Source of the DNA: an uncultured Collinsella sp.
GTDB taxonomy: Bacteria; Actinomycetota; Coriobacteriia; Coriobacteriales; Coriobacteriaceae
NCBI GenBank assembly: GCA_900551625.1
Contig: URWZ01000117.1
Span: forward strand, 1-5,701
Direction: 5' to 3'
DNA: 5,701 bases
The notes below the pieces were generated by a model. It was not told where the DNA came from, searched no databases, and saw only the letters and a list, made by a program, of their open reading frames with translations. The position numbers and the translations under genes are program-made. Each line of letters starts with the position of its first letter. The first letter of the stretch is position 1. This document shows, piece after piece, positions 1 through 5,591 of the stretch.

Positions 1-30
1 TCGGCAGCGTCAGATGTGTATAAGAGACAG
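1..30. other. Sequencing adapter remnant (Nextera/Tn5 read-1 adapter)
   Basis: These 30 bases match the last 30 bases of the Illumina Nextera transposase read-1 adapter as I know it. Positions 12-30 are the 19-bp Tn5 mosaic end (AGATGTGTATAAGAGACAG). Genomic sequence starts at 31. This is a library-preparation artefact left on a contig end, not a chromosomal transposon: there is no transposase or second mosaic end, and an open reading frame starts immediately after it. Any reading frame or similarity crossing the 30/31 junction should be ignored. Confidence 0.97.
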
Positions 31-111
31 GAGATGGGCGATGACGTCGCTTCCGGTAAGAAGTCGGTGACCGACCGTATCAAGAGTGCCCTCGACGACA
101 TCCTCGATTAA
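31..111 (+). CDS. dnaJ: C-terminal fragment of upstream gene, probably chaperone DnaJ
   Basis: An open frame runs from the end of the adapter to a TAA at 109-111. It encodes 26 residues, beginning EMGDDVASGKK and ending in a charged, helical-looking tail (DRIKSALDDILD). The 5' part of the gene is missing because the contig ends here. A lysine-rich linker followed by a short amphipathic D-R-I-K helix resembles the extreme C-terminus of DnaJ. In related genomes dnaJ (the Hsp40 co-chaperone of DnaK) can lie just upstream of mtaB. The fragment holds no catalytic or zinc-binding motif, so the name is an inference from tail style and context. The stop lies 9 nt before the mtaB start, which suggests co-transcription, and the stop codon forms part of the mtaB Shine-Dalgarno. 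Confidence 0.5.
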   Translation, partial: EMGDDVASGKKSVTDRIKSALDDILD

Positions 112-120
112 GGAGCCCGC

Positions 121-1413
121 GTGCTCGCACCTCATATCTCTGTCGTCAACCTCGGCTGCCGTGTCAACCGGGTTGAGTCCGACCGTATCACTGCCGATCT
201 AATGCGCCTGGGCTTTGCGATGGTGGAGCCTCAGGATGCTGAGCTGATCGTCATTAACACCTGTGCCGTTACGGGCGAGGCCGAGGCCAAGACCCGTAAG
301 GCCGTTCGCCATGCGCTGGCCTATCCAAACGAGCCCTATGTGGTCGTGACCGGATGCGTGGTCAATCTGCATCCCGAGGAGCTGCTGGAGCTCTCGGACC
401 GCGTGATCGCCGAGCCGTCCAAGATCGATGTCGCCGAACGCGTCTGTGAGGTGCTGGGCGTTGAGTCCGATGACGTTCCCGCCTGCAGCGACGGCGAGGT
501 TGTCGACGCGCTCGGTCGCTCGCGTCTGGGCGTGAAGATCCAGGACGGCTGCAACCATCGTTGCACCTATTGCATTGTGTGGAAGGCCCGCGGCCCCGAG
601 CGCTCCGTGCCGGTCGAGTCCGTGCTCGAGCAAGTTCGCGAGGCACAGGAGGCCGGCGTGCCCGAGGTGGTGCTGACGGGTGTGAACCTGGGCGCCTACG
701 ATGGCAAGAGCGCGACTGATGAACACGTCGAGATCGATGAGCTGCTCGAGGCGATCATGGGGCGCACGTCCATTCCGCATGTGCGCATTTCCTCGGTCGA
801 GCCCATGGATATCTCCGAGTCCCTGCTTAAGGTCATGGCGCGCTATCCGAAGCGCATCGCCCCGTTTTTACACCTGCCCGTGCAGTCCGGCTGCACCAGG
901 ACACTGCATCGCATGGGCCGTCCCTATAGCGCCGAGGCCTTTGAGGACACGGTGCGTATGATTCGTGCCATCTTGCCCCAGGCGTCCCTTTCGTGCGATG
1001 TCATCGTCGGTTTTCCTGGTGAGACGGACGAGGAGTTCGAGGAGTCGCTGGCGCTGTGCCGCCGCGTGGGCTTTTCGCGTATGCATGTGTTTCGTTACAG
1101 CAAGCGTCCCGGTACCCTTGCTGCCGATATGCCCGACCAGGTGCCGCCCGAGGTTATGGCCGAGCGCAGCCGCCGTATGCGGGCCGCCGCACAGGAGCTC
1201 GCTATTGCCGACGCTCGCCGTCGCGTGGGAACCGTCGAGCGTGCCGTGCTTGAGTATGGCGACAACCTGACGCTCGGTTCGTTCCATCATGCCCGTCTTG
1301 ATGATACCCGTGGACTCACAGCTCCGTGCCTGCTCGATGTTGCTATCATCGGAGTCGATGATTCCGGCTTGGTCCATGCACGCAGGGAGGTTCATGGAAG
1401 CCTCGAAGATTAG
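121..1413 (+). CDS. mtaB: tRNA t6A37 methylthiotransferase MtaB
   Basis: The 430-aa product is a radical-SAM methylthiotransferase that converts t6A to ms2t6A at position 37 of ANN-decoding tRNAs in the cytoplasm. The N-terminal UPF0004 domain carries the three ligands of the auxiliary 4Fe-4S cluster: Cys13 (NLGCRVN), Cys48 (NTCAVT) and Cys79 (TGC). The radical-SAM core has the CxxxCxxC motif at Cys144, Cys148 and Cys151. A TRAM-like tail covers roughly residues 360-430. NLGC-VN plus NTCAVT fits MtaB better than MiaB or RimO, and the length is typical. Translation probably starts at GTG 121, preceded by TAAGGAG (109-115) at a 5-nt spacing; the first residues lead straight into the conserved beta strand. 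The usual CIIPxxRG stretch after the cluster reads CIVWKARG here. The last seven codons overlap the phoH start. Confidence 0.95.
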   Translation: MLAPHISVVNLGCRVNRVESDRITADLMRLGFAMVEPQDAELIVINTCAVTGEAEAKTRKAVRHALAYPNEPYVVVTGCVVNLHPEELLELSDRVIAEPSKIDVAERVCEVLGVESDDVPACSDGEVVDALGRSRLGVKIQDGCNHRCTYCIVWKARGPERSVPVESVLEQVREAQEAGVPEVVLTGVNLGAYDGKSATDEHVEIDELLEAIMGRTSIPHVRISSVEPMDISESLLKVMARYPKRIAPFLHLPVQSGCTRTLHRMGRPYSAEAFEDTVRMIRAILPQASLSCDVIVGFPGETDEEFEESLALCRRVGFSRMHVFRYSKRPGTLAADMPDQVPPEVMAERSRRMRAAAQELAIADARRRVGTVERAVLEYGDNLTLGSFHHARLDDTRGLTAPCLLDVAIIGVDDSGLVHARREVHGSLED

Positions 1414-2380
1414 ACTTACCGTTCCCGAGGGTATTGACCCCTCGCGTGTTTTGGGCGCCGGCGATGGCGTCCTTCGTGCGCTCGAGAGCTTGGTTCGCGC
1501 CCACGTGGTCGCCCGTGGCGACAGCATCGCCGTGAGCGGTGACCCGGACGAGGTCGAGCTCGTGGCGCGCTTTTTCGAGCATACTTTTCGTGAGGCGGCT
1601 GCCGGACGCACGCTGTCTGCCGACGATGTCTCTCGCTGCCTGGCCGTCTTGCGCGACGGTGAGCACGAGGCTACGTCGCTTCGCGATGACGTGCTGCTTT
1701 CGTATCGCGGTCGCGCCATTCGCCCCAAGACGCTCGGTCAAAAGCGCTATGTGGATGCCATCCGCTCACATACCATCACGTTTGGCCTGGGTCCTGCCGG
1801 TACCGGTAAGACCTATCTGGCCATGGCGCTCGCTGTTGCCGCACTCAAGCGTCACGAGGTGGGCCGTCTGATCTTGACGCGTCCGGTTGTCGAGGCGGGG
1901 GAGAACCTGGGCTTTTTGCCCGGCACCCTCGAGGAAAAGATCGATCCCTACATGCGTCCGCTCTACGACGCCCTTTTTGACATGATGGATCGCGAGCGCA
2001 CCGATGAGCTTATGGAGCGCGGCGTGATCGAGATCGCCCCGCTTGCCTACATGCGCGGCCGCACGCTGAGCGACGCCTTCGTGGTGCTCGACGAGGCCCA
2101 AAATACCACGCCCGAGCAGATGAAGATGTTTCTGACGCGCCTGGGCTTTAACTCCAAGTTTGTGATTACCGGCGACCTGAGCCAGCGTGACCTGGTGGGT
2201 CGTCGCGGCGGTCTTGCCGACGTTGAGCGGATTTTAGGCCGTGTCGACGATGTCGCATTTTCTCACCTCGAGCGTGCCGACGTGGTGCGCCATGCCTTGG
2301 TGGGGCGTATCGTCGAGGCATACGATGCTTATGATGATGTGCGCGATAAGCGCGTGCACGACCGAAAGGAGTCCCGTTGA
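1394..2380 (+). CDS. phoH: PhoH/YbeZ family ATPase
   Basis: The product is a 328-aa cytoplasmic P-loop NTPase of the PhoH (YbeZ) family. These are RNA-associated ATPases related to the superfamily 1 helicase core and genetically linked to YbeY in rRNA maturation. The N-terminal ~100 residues form a small KH-like region. Walker A is GPAGTGKT at residues 133-140, Walker B is VVLDEAQN at 230-237, and a VTGDLSQRD segment follows as sensor/motif III. The C-terminus ends in a charged tail (roughly 316-328). I chose ATG 1394 over an in-frame ATG at 1289: the latter would add 35 residues encoded inside mtaB that do not resemble PhoH, whereas 1394 follows AGGGAGG (1384-1390). The spacing is only 3 nt, which is short. 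The gene overlaps mtaB by 20 nt and ybeY by 4 nt, indicating coupled translation. Confidence 0.93.
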   Translation: MEASKIRLTVPEGIDPSRVLGAGDGVLRALESLVRAHVVARGDSIAVSGDPDEVELVARFFEHTFREAAAGRTLSADDVSRCLAVLRDGEHEATSLRDDVLLSYRGRAIRPKTLGQKRYVDAIRSHTITFGLGPAGTGKTYLAMALAVAALKRHEVGRLILTRPVVEAGENLGFLPGTLEEKIDPYMRPLYDALFDMMDRERTDELMERGVIEIAPLAYMRGRTLSDAFVVLDEAQNTTPEQMKMFLTRLGFNSKFVITGDLSQRDLVGRRGGLADVERILGRVDDVAFSHLERADVVRHALVGRIVEAYDAYDDVRDKRVHDRKESR

Positions 2381-2886
2381 GTGTATTGATCAGCAACGAT
2401 GCCGAGCTCGATACGCTGCTCGACGCGCAGGAGGTAGAGCACATCTGCGAGGTCGTGCTTGCCGCCGAGGGCGTTGAGCGTGAAGTTGAGATTTCCCTTT
2501 CGTATGTCGATGAGGACGAGATGCACGAGCTCAACCACGAGTGGCGCGGTATCGACCGTACCACCGATGTCCTCTCGTTTGAGTGCGACTCGGCCTTTGA
2601 CGAGGATATTCCCGCCGACGAGACGCTCGAGCTCGGCGATATTATCCTGGCCCCGGAGGTCATTGCCCGCCAGGCCCCCGGCTTTGGTAATAGCCCTACC
2701 GACGAGTGCCGCCTGATGCTCGTGCATGGCATGCTGCACCTGCTGGGGTATGACCATATCGAGGACGACGAGGCCGAGGTCATGGAGGCCCGCGAGGACG
2801 CCATCTTGCGCGATCTGGCGCTCGAGCGCGGCGAGGACCCCAAGCTGGTCCACGTCGGCCCCATCACCAACCACGCCCACGACTAG
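2377..2886 (+). CDS. ybeY: Endoribonuclease YbeY (16S rRNA 3'-end maturation)
   Basis: The 169-aa product is a single-strand-specific, zinc-dependent endoribonuclease (UPF0054) involved in 16S rRNA 3'-end processing and 70S quality control. The diagnostic metal site HGMLHLLGYDH is intact, with ligands His117, His121 and His127. An upstream WRGIDRTTDVLSF segment (about residues 51-63) matches the conserved WRxxDxxTDVLSF block containing the conserved arginine. The protein is slightly longer than the ~155-aa E. coli form, mainly in an acidic helix and tail after the zinc site. The start is TTG 2377, which shares bases with the phoH stop (TTGA) and follows AAAGGAG (2365-2371) at 5 nt. TTG 2386 is in frame but less well spaced. 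Placement directly after phoH is the common ybeZ-ybeY pairing. Confidence 0.95.
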   Translation: MSVLISNDAELDTLLDAQEVEHICEVVLAAEGVEREVEISLSYVDEDEMHELNHEWRGIDRTTDVLSFECDSAFDEDIPADETLELGDIILAPEVIARQAPGFGNSPTDECRLMLVHGMLHLLGYDHIEDDEAEVMEAREDAILRDLALERGEDPKLVHVGPITNHAHD

Positions 2887-2895
2887 GAGCCGTCT

Positions 2896-3273
2896 ATGAT
2901 TCCCGGATCGAACAAGGACCATCCGTCCTTCTTAAAGTCGTTCTCCTACGCCATGGAGGGCTTCGTCACCGCCGTTAAGACCGAGCGCAACATTAAGGTC
3001 ATGCTCGTGGCGGGCGTGTGCACCGTCATTGCCGGCTGCATCGTGGGGCTCGACATTGCCGAGTGGGCCACGGTTATCATCTGCTGTGGCTTGGTGATTC
3101 ACGGCGAGCTGTGCAACACCGCCATGGAGGCGATCGTCGACCTGGCGACCCAGGAGCTCCATCCGCTGGCAAAGCGTGCGAAGGATATCGCCGCCGCCTC
3201 CGTATACGTACTTTCCATCACCGCCGCGATTGTGGGATTGCTGGTATTTGCCCACGCGCTCGACTTTATTTAG
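2896..3273 (+). CDS. dgkA: Diacylglycerol/undecaprenol kinase (DgkA family)
   Basis: The 125-aa integral membrane protein belongs to the small prokaryotic DgkA family. In Gram-positive bacteria these mostly phosphorylate undecaprenol, recycling the peptidoglycan lipid carrier; in E. coli the substrate is diacylglycerol. An amphipathic N-terminal helix (about residues 10-30) is followed by three hydrophobic segments at about 34-51, 55-70 and 101-120. The active-site signature is E71-x-x-N74-T-A-x-E78 followed by IVD, with KRAKD containing Asp97. E71, N74, E78 and D97 appear equivalent to the E. coli residues E69, N72, E76 and D95, and E30 may match E28. The start ATG 2896 follows TAGGAG (2884-2889), which overlaps the ybeY stop, at 6 nt. 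The location between ybeY and era matches Bacillus-type gene order. Lipid specificity cannot be read from the sequence. Confidence 0.92.
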   Translation: MIPGSNKDHPSFLKSFSYAMEGFVTAVKTERNIKVMLVAGVCTVIAGCIVGLDIAEWATVIICCGLVIHGELCNTAMEAIVDLATQELHPLAKRAKDIAAASVYVLSITAAIVGLLVFAHALDFI

Positions 3274-3285
3274 AAAGGGATTTTC

Positions 3286-4362
3286 ATGTCCGACAATATG
3301 CAGCCTTTCGATGAAACTCTGGACGACGAGTCCCTGGATGCGGTGGATGCCGAAGCGACCGAGGATTGCGAGGATGTCGAGGAATTCGATCCGTTTGAGG
3401 GCATGAGCGACGAGGAGCTCGACGCCCTGTGCGACGAGGATGAGAGCCTCGCGGGTTTTGGCGACGTGGAACCCGGTTTTCGCAGCGGCTTCGTGGCCCT
3501 GGTCGGTCGTCCCAACGCCGGTAAGTCCACGCTGCTCAACGCCTGCTATGGCAAAAAGGTTGCCATCACCTCGCCGGTGGCCCAGACCACCCGCCGTCGC
3601 ATGCGCGCCGTCGTCAATCGCCCCGGCTACCAGCTGGTCTTTGTCGATACCCCGGGTATTCATAAGCCCAAGGACGGTCTGGGATCCGAGCTCAACAAGA
3701 GCGCGTTGTTCGAGCTGAACGATGTCGATGTCGTCGCGTTTTTGATTGATGCCACCAAGCCGATCGGCAGGGGAGACGCCTGGGTTGCCGAGCGCGTCAA
3801 GAATGCCCGTTCCAAGAAGGTCCTGGTGCTCACCAAGGCCGATGAGGCCGACCCCGCACAGGTCATGGAGCAGCTTAAGGCCGCCCACGAGCTTATGGAA
3901 TATGACGACGAGATCGTGACGTCGTCGGTCAAGAACTTCAACGTCGATGCCTTTATCGAGACCGTTGCGCACTTTTTGCCCGAGGGTCCGCGTTGGTTCC
4001 CCGAGGACATGGGTACCGACGCTTCCGATGAGACGCTCGTTGCCGAGTTTGTGCGCGAGAAGGTCTTGCGCCGCACCCGTGATGAGATCCCGCACTCCGT
4101 TGGCGTGATCTGCGATGCGCTCGAGCAGACCAAGAAGGTGCTGCGCGTGCACGCTACCATTTACGTCGAGCGCGAGGGCCAAAAGGGCATCATCATCGGC
4201 AAGGGCGGCGAGATGATCAAGCATATAGGTATCGACGCCCGTCGCGATCTTGAGCGCATCTTTGGCACGCAGGTCTTTTTGGAGCTGGACGTGAAGGTCA
4301 AGGCCGGCTGGCGTGACGACGAGGCCCAGATTCGCCGCTTTGGCTACAACGCCGAGGACTAA
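3286..4362 (+). CDS. era: GTPase Era with acidic N-terminal extension
   Basis: The 358-aa product is the ribosome-assembly GTPase Era, which binds the 3' end of 16S rRNA during 30S maturation. The GTPase motifs are G1 GRPNAGKS (74-81), G2 around the threonines of SPVAQTTRRR, G3 DTPGIH (121-126), G4 TKAD (183-186, in place of NKxD) and G5 SSVK (213-216). The C-terminal KH domain has its GxxG loop at GKGG (305-308) and the conserved KVKAGWRDDE ending. Era is usually about 300 aa; the excess is residues 1-65, an acidic stretch with 27 Asp/Glu in the first 62 residues and no Lys, Arg or His before Arg66. ATG 3286 is supported by AAAGGGA (3274-3280) at 5 nt. An internal ATG at 3403 (Met40) would remove part of the extension but has poorer ribosome-binding spacing. 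The gene starts 12 nt after dgkA. Confidence 0.95.
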   Translation: MSDNMQPFDETLDDESLDAVDAEATEDCEDVEEFDPFEGMSDEELDALCDEDESLAGFGDVEPGFRSGFVALVGRPNAGKSTLLNACYGKKVAITSPVAQTTRRRMRAVVNRPGYQLVFVDTPGIHKPKDGLGSELNKSALFELNDVDVVAFLIDATKPIGRGDAWVAERVKNARSKKVLVLTKADEADPAQVMEQLKAAHELMEYDDEIVTSSVKNFNVDAFIETVAHFLPEGPRWFPEDMGTDASDETLVAEFVREKVLRRTRDEIPHSVGVICDALEQTKKVLRVHATIYVEREGQKGIIIGKGGEMIKHIGIDARRDLERIFGTQVFLELDVKVKAGWRDDEAQIRRFGYNAED

Positions 4363-4366
4363 GGAC

Positions 4367-4377
4367 GCGCGGCGCGC
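4367..4377 (+). repeat. Small GC hairpin between recO Shine-Dalgarno and start
   Basis: GCGC-GGC-GCGC forms a 4-bp all-GC stem with a 3-nt loop exactly between TAAGGA (4360-4365) and the recO ATG. It is short and could be chance in GC-rich DNA. If formed, it would change the effective ribosome-binding spacing of recO. Confidence 0.3.
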
Positions 4378-5127
4378 ATGGCAGGCTCCCGGACATATCG
4401 CACGAAGGCGCTCGTCCTCGACAAGACGAAGCTCAAAGAGACGGACCTGATCCTGACGATGCTTGACGAACGGGGTCGGCAGGTTCGCGCCGTGGCAAAG
4501 GGCGCCCGCAAACCCGGTGGGCGCCTGGCTGCGCGCTGCGAGCTGTTCTGTACCGTCGATATGCTGCTCGCGCATGGACGGTCGCTTGACGTGGTTTCGC
4601 AGGCCGAGCTTATGGAGGCGCCGCTCGGCGCAGCGCCCGATTACGAGACGACTTGCGCCGCAAGCGCAATCGCCGAGGTCGCGCGCGTGTGCTCGTTTGA
4701 GGACGCCGAGGACCCGTTTACCTTTGCCATCACGCAGCGAGCGCTTGCCCTGGTGGGCAGCGGGCTCGACACGGCGCACATGGATCTACTTGTGGCGGCA
4801 TATGTGTTTAAGCTGCTGTCGCACGTTGGCTACCGACCCGATTTTTCGGCCTGCGTGCTTTGCGGAGACCCCATGCTGTCGTATTTTTCGCCCCAGGCGG
4901 GCGGTCTCATGTGCGGGTCGTGTGCGTCGAGCGTTCCGGGTGCCGAGCTGGTGTCGACCGGTGAGGTCGCGTGGCTGCGCGCCCTCATGTCCATGACCTT
5001 CGATGCGCTCATGGCCGAGAGGGTTGATCCCCATACTGCCGCTTTTTTGTTGGGGCTTTCGCATGTCTGGGCGGCAACTCATACCGATCAGCGCCTCCGT
5101 GCGATGGAATTCATGTTGGGTCGGTGA
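4378..5127 (+). CDS. recO: DNA repair protein RecO
   Basis: The 249-aa product is RecO, the recombination mediator that works with RecR (and RecF) to load RecA on SSB-coated single-stranded DNA and to anneal strands. The N-terminal OB-fold begins with the typical TKALVLDKTKLKETDLIL pattern and includes the GARK-P-GRL segment (residues 42-50). The C-terminal helical domain carries a probable zinc site with Cys159, Cys162, Cys179 and Cys182 in a CxxC-x16-CxxC arrangement, as in many RecO proteins. The length is normal. ATG 4378 sets the OB-fold start correctly. Its nearest Shine-Dalgarno, TAAGGA (4360-4365), overlaps the era stop and lies 12 nt away, which is longer than at the neighbouring genes. 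The gene is the last in the tight cluster; no terminator is visible directly after it. Confidence 0.93.
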   Translation: MAGSRTYRTKALVLDKTKLKETDLILTMLDERGRQVRAVAKGARKPGGRLAARCELFCTVDMLLAHGRSLDVVSQAELMEAPLGAAPDYETTCAASAIAEVARVCSFEDAEDPFTFAITQRALALVGSGLDTAHMDLLVAAYVFKLLSHVGYRPDFSACVLCGDPMLSYFSPQAGGLMCGSCASSVPGAELVSTGEVAWLRALMSMTFDALMAERVDPHTAAFLLGLSHVWAATHTDQRLRAMEFMLGR

Positions 5128-5151
5128 TGATGCGCAGGCGCGGGCTGCTTG

Positions 5152-5160
5152 TGGTAACAT
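5152..5160 (+). promoter_or_regulatory. Probable extended -10 promoter for rpsO
   Basis: TGGTAACAT fits an extended -10 element: TG, one base, then TAACAT, which is 4 of 6 to TATAAT with the key first T, second A and last T kept. It sits 25 nt after the recO stop. No convincing -35 hexamer is present 16-18 nt upstream (around 5131-5138), which is tolerated by extended -10 promoters. Transcription would start near 5167 and give a leader of about 99 nt before rpsO. The overlap with the 138-nt gap between recO and rpsO supports an independent promoter here. Confidence 0.5.
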
Positions 5161-5166
5161 ACCGAC

Positions 5167-5265
5167 CTGTTGGTACCTCGATCTTGGATGCTCGCTCCAC
5201 CGGCGGCTTCCCAGTCCGAGGCGAATAGCGTCGCCCGAGGGCGACAAGAAACGAAAGGTGAAACA
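5167..5265 (+). promoter_or_regulatory. rpsO 5' leader with possible S15 autoregulatory structure
   Basis: The non-coding leader contains a perfect hairpin at 5230-5245 (stem GTCGCC/GGCGAC, loop CGAG), ending 20 nt before the rpsO start and just ahead of its Shine-Dalgarno. Further upstream, CCTCG at 5176-5180 can pair with CGAGG at 5217-5221 to close a roughly 46-nt domain. The same CCTCG can instead pair with the second CGAGG at 5236-5240, which includes the hairpin loop; that would be a pseudoknot. S15 is known to repress its own mRNA through structurally diverse leaders in different phyla. Assigning this leader to that mechanism is inference, and I cannot match it to a named class. Confidence 0.4.
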
Positions 5266-5544
5266 ATGACTGTTTCCAAAGAGCGCAAGGCGGAGCTGAC
5301 TGCCCAGTTCGGTAACACCCCGGTCGACACCGGCAACCCCAAGGTTCAGGTCGCCATCCTGTCCGAGCGCATCAAGGAGCTGACCGAGCACATGAAGTCC
5401 CACCAGAAGGACTTCCACACCCGTCGTGGCCTGCTCATGCTCGTCGGCCGTCGTCGTCGTCTTCTCTCCTACATTAAGAAGAACGACATCGTCGAGTACC
5501 GTGAGCTCATCAAGGCTCTGGGCATCCGCGACAACATCCAGTAA
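5266..5544 (+). CDS. rpsO: 30S ribosomal protein S15 (uS15)
   Basis: The 92-aa product is ribosomal protein uS15, a primary 16S rRNA-binding protein of the small-subunit platform that also contacts 23S rRNA in an intersubunit bridge. The family pattern is clear throughout: FGNTPVDTGNPKVQVAIL near residues 15-32, LTEHMKSHQKDFHTRRGLL across 39-57, then GRRRRLLSYIKK and a YRELIKALGIR ending. Conserved residues of the rRNA-binding face (the DTG, H-KD-H and RRGLL segments) are present. The length is close to the usual 88-89 aa. ATG 5266 is preferred over an in-frame TTG at 5170 because it matches the family N-terminus and follows AAAGGTG (5254-5260) at 5 nt. The gene probably has its own promoter and a strong terminator. 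Confidence 0.97.
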   Translation: MTVSKERKAELTAQFGNTPVDTGNPKVQVAILSERIKELTEHMKSHQKDFHTRRGLLMLVGRRRRLLSYIKKNDIVEYRELIKALGIRDNIQ

Positions 5545-5559
5545 GGATTTGTACATGCT

Positions 5560-5591
5560 AAGAGCGTCCTGCGCAGCGGGGCGCTCTTTTT
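5560..5591 (+). terminator. Rho-independent terminator after rpsO
   Basis: The arms AGAGCGTCCTGC (5561-5572) and GCGGGGCGCTCT (5576-5587) form a 12-bp stem with two G-U pairs around a GCA loop; A5560-T5588 can add a 13th pair. A run of T continues to 5591. It starts 15 nt after the rpsO stop, the classic position for an intrinsic terminator, and separates rpsO from the next gene. Partial read-through would still be possible. Confidence 0.9.

Noticed and set aside
12..30. Tn5 mosaic end as a sign of a real transposon insertion
   Set aside because: The bases in front of it (1-11) match the synthetic read-1 adapter tail rather than Tn5/IS50 sequence, and it sits exactly at the contig edge.
1289..1393. 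Upstream ATG giving a 35-residue longer PhoH
   Set aside because: The extra residues are encoded within mtaB in another frame and do not resemble PhoH N-termini. ATG 1394 has a Shine-Dalgarno.
868..1728. 286-aa open frame on the - strand across mtaB and phoH
   Set aside because: It is antisense to two clear family members, with low-complexity Ser/Arg/Ala composition typical of shadow frames.
2166..2922. Two overlapping - strand frames (234 and 197 aa) opposite phoH and ybeY
   Set aside because: Both are antisense to the conserved YbeY and PhoH coding sequence, and their composition (Ser-rich or Leu/Val-rich) mirrors the complement of real codons.
2932..4779. 615-aa open frame on the - strand opposite dgkA, era and recO
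   Set aside because: It is a shadow of high-GC codon bias in the + strand genes. It spans three well-identified genes, has no recognisable domain and has no independent ribosome-binding context.
5154..5176. GGTAAC ... GTTGGTACC as an operator-like inverted repeat at the rpsO promoter
   Set aside because: The two halves pair only with a bulge and overlap the -10 box. The similarity is too short to support an operator.
5170..5265. In-frame extension of rpsO by 32 codons from TTG 5170
   Set aside because: S15 is normally 88-92 aa and starts at the ATG 5266 position. The extension has no homology and would overlap the likely leader.
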